From assembly GCA_036736205.1 (NCBI GenBank), contig DAINMX010000164.1, positions 1-14,559 on the forward strand: DNA of 14,559 nt. Reading direction: 5' to 3'. Below, one piece after another: positions 12,978-14,559 of this stretch (position 1 is its first letter; every line of letters starts with the position of its first letter). The position numbers and the translations under genes are program-made. The notes under the pieces are model-generated. The model was not told the origin of the DNA and did no database searches. It was given only the letters and a program-made list of their open reading frames with translations. This DNA is from XYA12-FULL-58-9 sp001798605 (GTDB taxonomy: Bacteria; Myxococcota; XYA12-FULL-58-9).

Positions 12978-14559
12978 ATGGTTCGTGCTGCTTCCACCAC
13001 GTCGTGCACCAACCCGGCATCACCGACACGACACCACGTGGCACTGGTGGGTTTTGCCGGTTCGGGCAAGACCTCGGTGGGCAAAGAGCTTGCTGCTCGT
13101 CTTGGCTACGACCTCGTGGATCTCGATGAGGTCATTGCCGAGGCCGCCGGGGCCAGTGTTCGCGAGATCTATCGCAATCACGGCGAGGTCGGTTTTCGTG
13201 CACGTGAGCGCGCCGTGGTGCGTGACCTGATGACTAGGTCAGCGCCCATGGTGCTGGCCACAGGCGGCGGCACCTTTGTTGACCCGACCATGCGAGAGTG
13301 GATTTGCGGTTTTGCCAGGACAGTATACTTGCAGGCGAGTCCGGAGGTCTTGGTCGCTCGGATTGCCCAGACCAAAGGGGGTCGACCGTTGCGTGGTGGC
13401 CCCGATCTCGAGCAGACGATTCGCCGGCACCTCAAAGCCTACGGACCGCTGTACGAACAGAGCGATGTCATTGTGCGCACTGATCTCGCTCGTTCCGAAC
13501 AGCTGGTTGAAGACATTATCAAACTCTTGCGTTACCCCAGCCGTGCTGTTGCGAACAAGAAGACGGACGTAGAGCCCCACGTGACCCACTTTGTTGAGCA
13601 TGCATCAACAATGGTCGGTCGTTACACGGTTCACTTCGGCGAAGACGCGGGCGAGTGGTTGACGGTTGAAATTCTCAAGGTCTCTGCCGGGCCCATTGCC
13701 GTGATTTCCGATGATACGGTGTCGGAGCTTCACGCCGCGACGCTCATAGCCGACTTGGAGCGACACGGCCGCAAAGTGAGCAAGCACGTGGTGCCAGCCG
13801 GGAGTCGAGCCAAGAGTCTGGTCACAGCTGCCCGTTTGTACGACGAGCTGTTTGATGCCGGTCTGCAGCACGGTGGTGCAGTGGTCGCCGTTGGCGGCCG
13901 AGGTGTTGGTGATCTTTCTGGATTTGTCAGCGCCACCTTCTCTGATGGCGTTCCGTTGGTGTGGATCCCCACCACCACCGCAGCGGTTCTCGACGTGAGT
14001 AGCTGGGACAGAGCCGCCCTCGACACCGTTCGTGGTGACAACGTCGTTCGTATCACCCGTCCTCCAGAAACGGTGTTGGTGTCTTTAGCTCACCTTGCCA
14101 CCCAGTCTCGACGTGTTCACGCGGCGGGACTTTGCCTTCTGGTTGAGCTCGGAGTCACCAGCGACGTAGAATTGTTGCAATCGATTACTGCGGCCGCGTC
14201 GGACCTGCTCGATGTAACGCCTCAGTTCTTGCCGGTGCTTCGCCAGGCCATCGAAGCAGCATCCAAACTGCCACAGGGCAGGCCCAAGCTGGGTGCCACT
14301 TTGGCCGCGGTGATGGCACCGATGCCCACTGGCGAAGCACTCGCTCTCGGTATGGCCGCAGAAGCGGAGTGGGGAGAGAACGAGGGTGCCCCGCGCAAGA
14401 TTCGCCAACAGATCCTTGATACTCTGGCCGCGTTCGAGTTGCCTATCGACTGGCGTAGCCAGGTCGCAAAAATCGAAGCATTACAAGACACAGAACGGCA
14501 CCGTGAAACCAGCGTGCGGCTGCCGCATCTTTCAGAGCTCGGCGTCAGGGAAGATCGCA
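12978..14559 (+). CDS. shikimate kinase fused to a degenerate 3-dehydroquinate synthase-like domain (3' end beyond window)
   Basis: One uninterrupted frame of 527 codons runs to the window end without a stop. Residues 20-186 are shikimate kinase (AroK): P-loop GFAGSGKT (25-32), DLD (48-50), GFR (72-74), GGG (96-98) and lid RPLR (136-139); but the usual Arg before PLY is Tyr 155. Residues 213-527 align with AroB: AKSL (278-281), VGGRGVGDLSGF (305-316), PTT (331-333). The alignment is gapless from PTT to AAGL, yet the metal ligands are replaced: Glu by Leu 387, His of GHTFGH by Ala 440, His of HGEA by Thr 451. The catalytic Lys of VGGKTAVN is Arg 345. About 10 and 6 residues are missing around the second and third ligand sites. 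The nucleotide-binding half is thus kept and the metal site lost, suggesting a pseudoenzyme half. The ATG lies 4 bases after the pilQ stop; the AGGAGG is 17 bases away, so coupling is likely. Confidence 0.88.
   Translation, partial: MVRAASTTSCTNPASPTRHHVALVGFAGSGKTSVGKELAARLGYDLVDLDEVIAEAAGASVREIYRNHGEVGFRARERAVVRDLMTRSAPMVLATGGGTFVDPTMREWICGFARTVYLQASPEVLVARIAQTKGGRPLRGGPDLEQTIRRHLKAYGPLYEQSDVIVRTDLARSEQLVEDIIKLLRYPSRAVANKKTDVEPHVTHFVEHASTMVGRYTVHFGEDAGEWLTVEILKVSAGPIAVISDDTVSELHAATLIADLERHGRKVSKHVVPAGSRAKSLVTAARLYDELFDAGLQHGGAVVAVGGRGVGDLSGFVSATFSDGVPLVWIPTTTAAVLDVSSWDRAALDTVRGDNVVRITRPPETVLVSLAHLATQSRRVHAAGLCLLVELGVTSDVELLQSITAAASDLLDVTPQFLPVLRQAIEAASKLPQGRPKLGATLAAVMAPMPTGEALALGMAAEAEWGENEGAPRKIRQQILDTLAAFELPIDWRSQVAKIEALQDTERHRETSVRLPHLSELGVREDR

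Noticed and set aside
12985..13230. An 81-codon frame starting just after pilQ as a separate small gene.
   Set aside because: It is out of frame with the shikimate kinase motifs, which begin at the ATG at 12978 and continue unbroken to the window end.

Overview
The window looks like a scaffold piece from a metagenome-assembled or draft genome of a Gram-negative bacterium of the former Deltaproteobacteria, most likely Myxococcota or a neighbour (inference). The reasons are a moderately high G+C composition, a complete type IV pilus assembly operon with a multi-AMIN PilQ, lipoproteins with signal peptides ending in Cys-Gly-Asp-Asp, and a four-subunit 2-oxoacid:ferredoxin oxidoreductase that implies anaerobic or facultative metabolism. 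A run of exactly 100 Ns at 2221-2320 is a scaffolding gap inside a gene.

Left part (29-3917, minus strand): one compact operon. Read 5' to 3' on the minus strand it encodes a CbiA/MinD-like P-loop ATPase, a 2x[4Fe-4S] ferredoxin (delta), the alpha subunit (interrupted by the gap), the TPP-binding beta subunit, the gamma subunit, and a NuoE-type [2Fe-2S] thioredoxin-like subunit. Together they would oxidise a 2-oxoacid (branched-chain or 2-oxoglutarate type) to its acyl-CoA. The NuoE-like protein suggests that the electrons reach NAD through a NuoEF-like module; any nuoF would lie beyond base 1.

Middle (3918-6089): a 209-bp divergent intergenic region with a palindrome and two weak promoter-like sequences; a small lipoprotein gene (4127-4699) resembling DUF6599; a convergent gene for an unrecognised 331-residue cytoplasmic protein (4734-5729); and a 360-bp intergenic region. 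The last holds a 17-bp tandem repeat and a good match to a sigma-54 (-24/-12) promoter just ahead of the pilus operon.

Right part (6090-14559, plus strand): pilM-pilN-pilO-pilP-pilQ with overlaps or gaps of only a few bases, followed 4 bp later by an aroK-aroB fusion that runs off the window. The gene order pilMNOPQ-aroK-aroB is the conserved proteobacterial order. Two things are unusual. PilQ is 1351 residues long because about 445 residues of charged coiled coil sit between its first and second AMIN domains. The AroB half of the aroK-aroB fusion aligns cleanly with 3-dehydroquinate synthase through the nucleotide-binding part, but it has lost all three metal ligands and has deletions in the catalytic half. 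The shikimate kinase half has also lost one conserved substrate-binding arginine. This fused, apparently degenerate protein is the most novel item in the window.
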